A stretch of DNA of 64,000 nucleotides, taken from positions 310,001-374,000 of the forward strand of contig NZ_JAFCKB010000006.1 of NCBI RefSeq assembly GCF_018130615.1, given 5' to 3'. Under the pieces are notes generated by a model, which saw nothing but the letters and a program-made list of their open reading frames with translations, was not told the DNA's origin and searched no databases. The stretch's first letter is position 1. Every line of letters starts with the position of its first letter. The position numbers and the translations under genes were made by a program. Below, piece after piece: positions 63,661 to 64,000 of this stretch. This DNA is from Bradyrhizobium manausense (GTDB lineage Bacteria; Pseudomonadota; Alphaproteobacteria; Rhizobiales; Xanthobacteraceae).

Positions 63661-64000
63661 ATGAGCTTCATCACCGGCGTCGGCCTCACGCCCTACGGCA
63701 AGCACGAAGGCTCATCCTCGCTCGACCTCATGCGCAAGGCGGCGCAAGCTGCGCTCGACGATGCCGGGCTGAAACGCAGCGATGTCGACGGTATCCTCTG
63801 TGGCTATTCCACCGTCTCGCCGCACATCATGCTGGCGACCGTGTTCGCCGAGCATTTTGGCATCCGCCCGTCTTACGCCCACGCCGTGCAGGTCGGCGGC
63901 GCCACCGGCCTTGCGATGACGATGCTCTCGCATCACCTCGTCGCATCAGGCGTCTGCCGCAACGTCCTCGTCGTCGCCGGCGAGAACCGTCTCACCGGGC
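63661..64000 (+). CDS. Thiolase-like protein lacking catalytic Cys, 5' part (runs off window)
   Basis: ATG 63661 opens MSFITGVGLTPYGKHEG and stays open to the window end (113 codons seen). The N-terminal half of a thiolase fold is clear (LDLMRKAAQAALDDAGLKRSDVDGIL). Where active thiolases have N-A-C-A-T-G, this protein has V-G-G-A-T-G (G80), so it lacks the nucleophilic Cys. Such proteins often pair with a DUF35/OB-fold partner in lipid or sterol side-chain metabolism. Whether that applies here cannot be seen. Confidence 0.8.
   Translation, partial: MSFITGVGLTPYGKHEGSSSLDLMRKAAQAALDDAGLKRSDVDGILCGYSTVSPHIMLATVFAEHFGIRPSYAHAVQVGGATGLAMTMLSHHLVASGVCRNVLVVAGENRLTG

Overview
This 64 kb window is GC-rich, densely coding chromosomal DNA of an alphaproteobacterium, most likely Bradyrhizobium or a close Bradyrhizobiaceae relative. 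The basis is mixed. Gene families seen here are typical of that group: an IalB protein, an Omp25/31-like porin, a serralysin-type RTX protease and TonB/ExbBD next to PiuC. A perfect CtrA-type box and Irr/ICE-like TTTAGAA operators also fit. The genus is inferred. There is no rRNA, CRISPR array, integrase or insertion sequence, and one tRNA (Gln-CTG).

Layout. 1-5 kb: the 3' part of an autotransporter, then two tandem paralogous LuxR-type regulators with a PAS-like middle. 5-11.5 kb: small proteins, a TauE/SafE exporter, and a MexEF/OqxAB-like RND pump divergent from its TetR regulator across a clear operator. 11.5-12.8 kb: an RNase Z-like hydrolase and a small protein. 12.8-20.5 kb: a catabolic cluster with an IclR regulator, a DHDPS-family aldolase, an FAD-linked 2-hydroxyacid dehydrogenase, a DUF1537 four-carbon acid-sugar kinase, PdxA2, an iron-type alcohol dehydrogenase and a Bug/TctC binding protein. 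20.5-25.8 kb: an outer-membrane barrel and a giant secreted M10 metalloprotease with eight near-identical 113/114-residue repeats. 26-31.7 kb: a fatty acid hydroxylase/sterol desaturase-like protein, tRNA-Gln, DUF1428, a TetR regulator, an arylsulfatase with an atypical active-site motif, and IalB. 31.8-36.1 kb: an MdtABC-like RND pump.

36.1-45.2 kb is an iron-uptake region: an ICE-like site, two duplicated TonB-dependent siderophore receptors, PiuC, ExbB, ExbD and TonB. The receptors share an upstream element, and the second also has three tandem 23-nt repeats and a perfect 31-bp palindrome. 45.2-48.8 kb holds a small membrane protein, an M50 protease, a LysR/EamA divergent pair and a GFA protein.

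48.7-60.7 kb is a sugar-acid regulon. On the minus strand are an IlvD/Edd dehydratase, two SDRs and the GFA protein. A LacI regulator separates these from a plus-strand operon with a CUT1 ABC importer, a DenD-like dehydrogenase, a KDG-type kinase and a KDPG-type aldolase. Matching LacI-type half-symmetric sites lie at both ends of the lacI gene. 60.7-64 kb carries a thiolase, a coiled-coil small protein, a CaiB-type CoA transferase and the start of a thiolase-like protein lacking the nucleophilic cysteine.

A dispersed palindromic element beginning GTCATTCCGGGG occurs three times, each time between co-directional genes. This suggests an intercistronic, BIME-like role.
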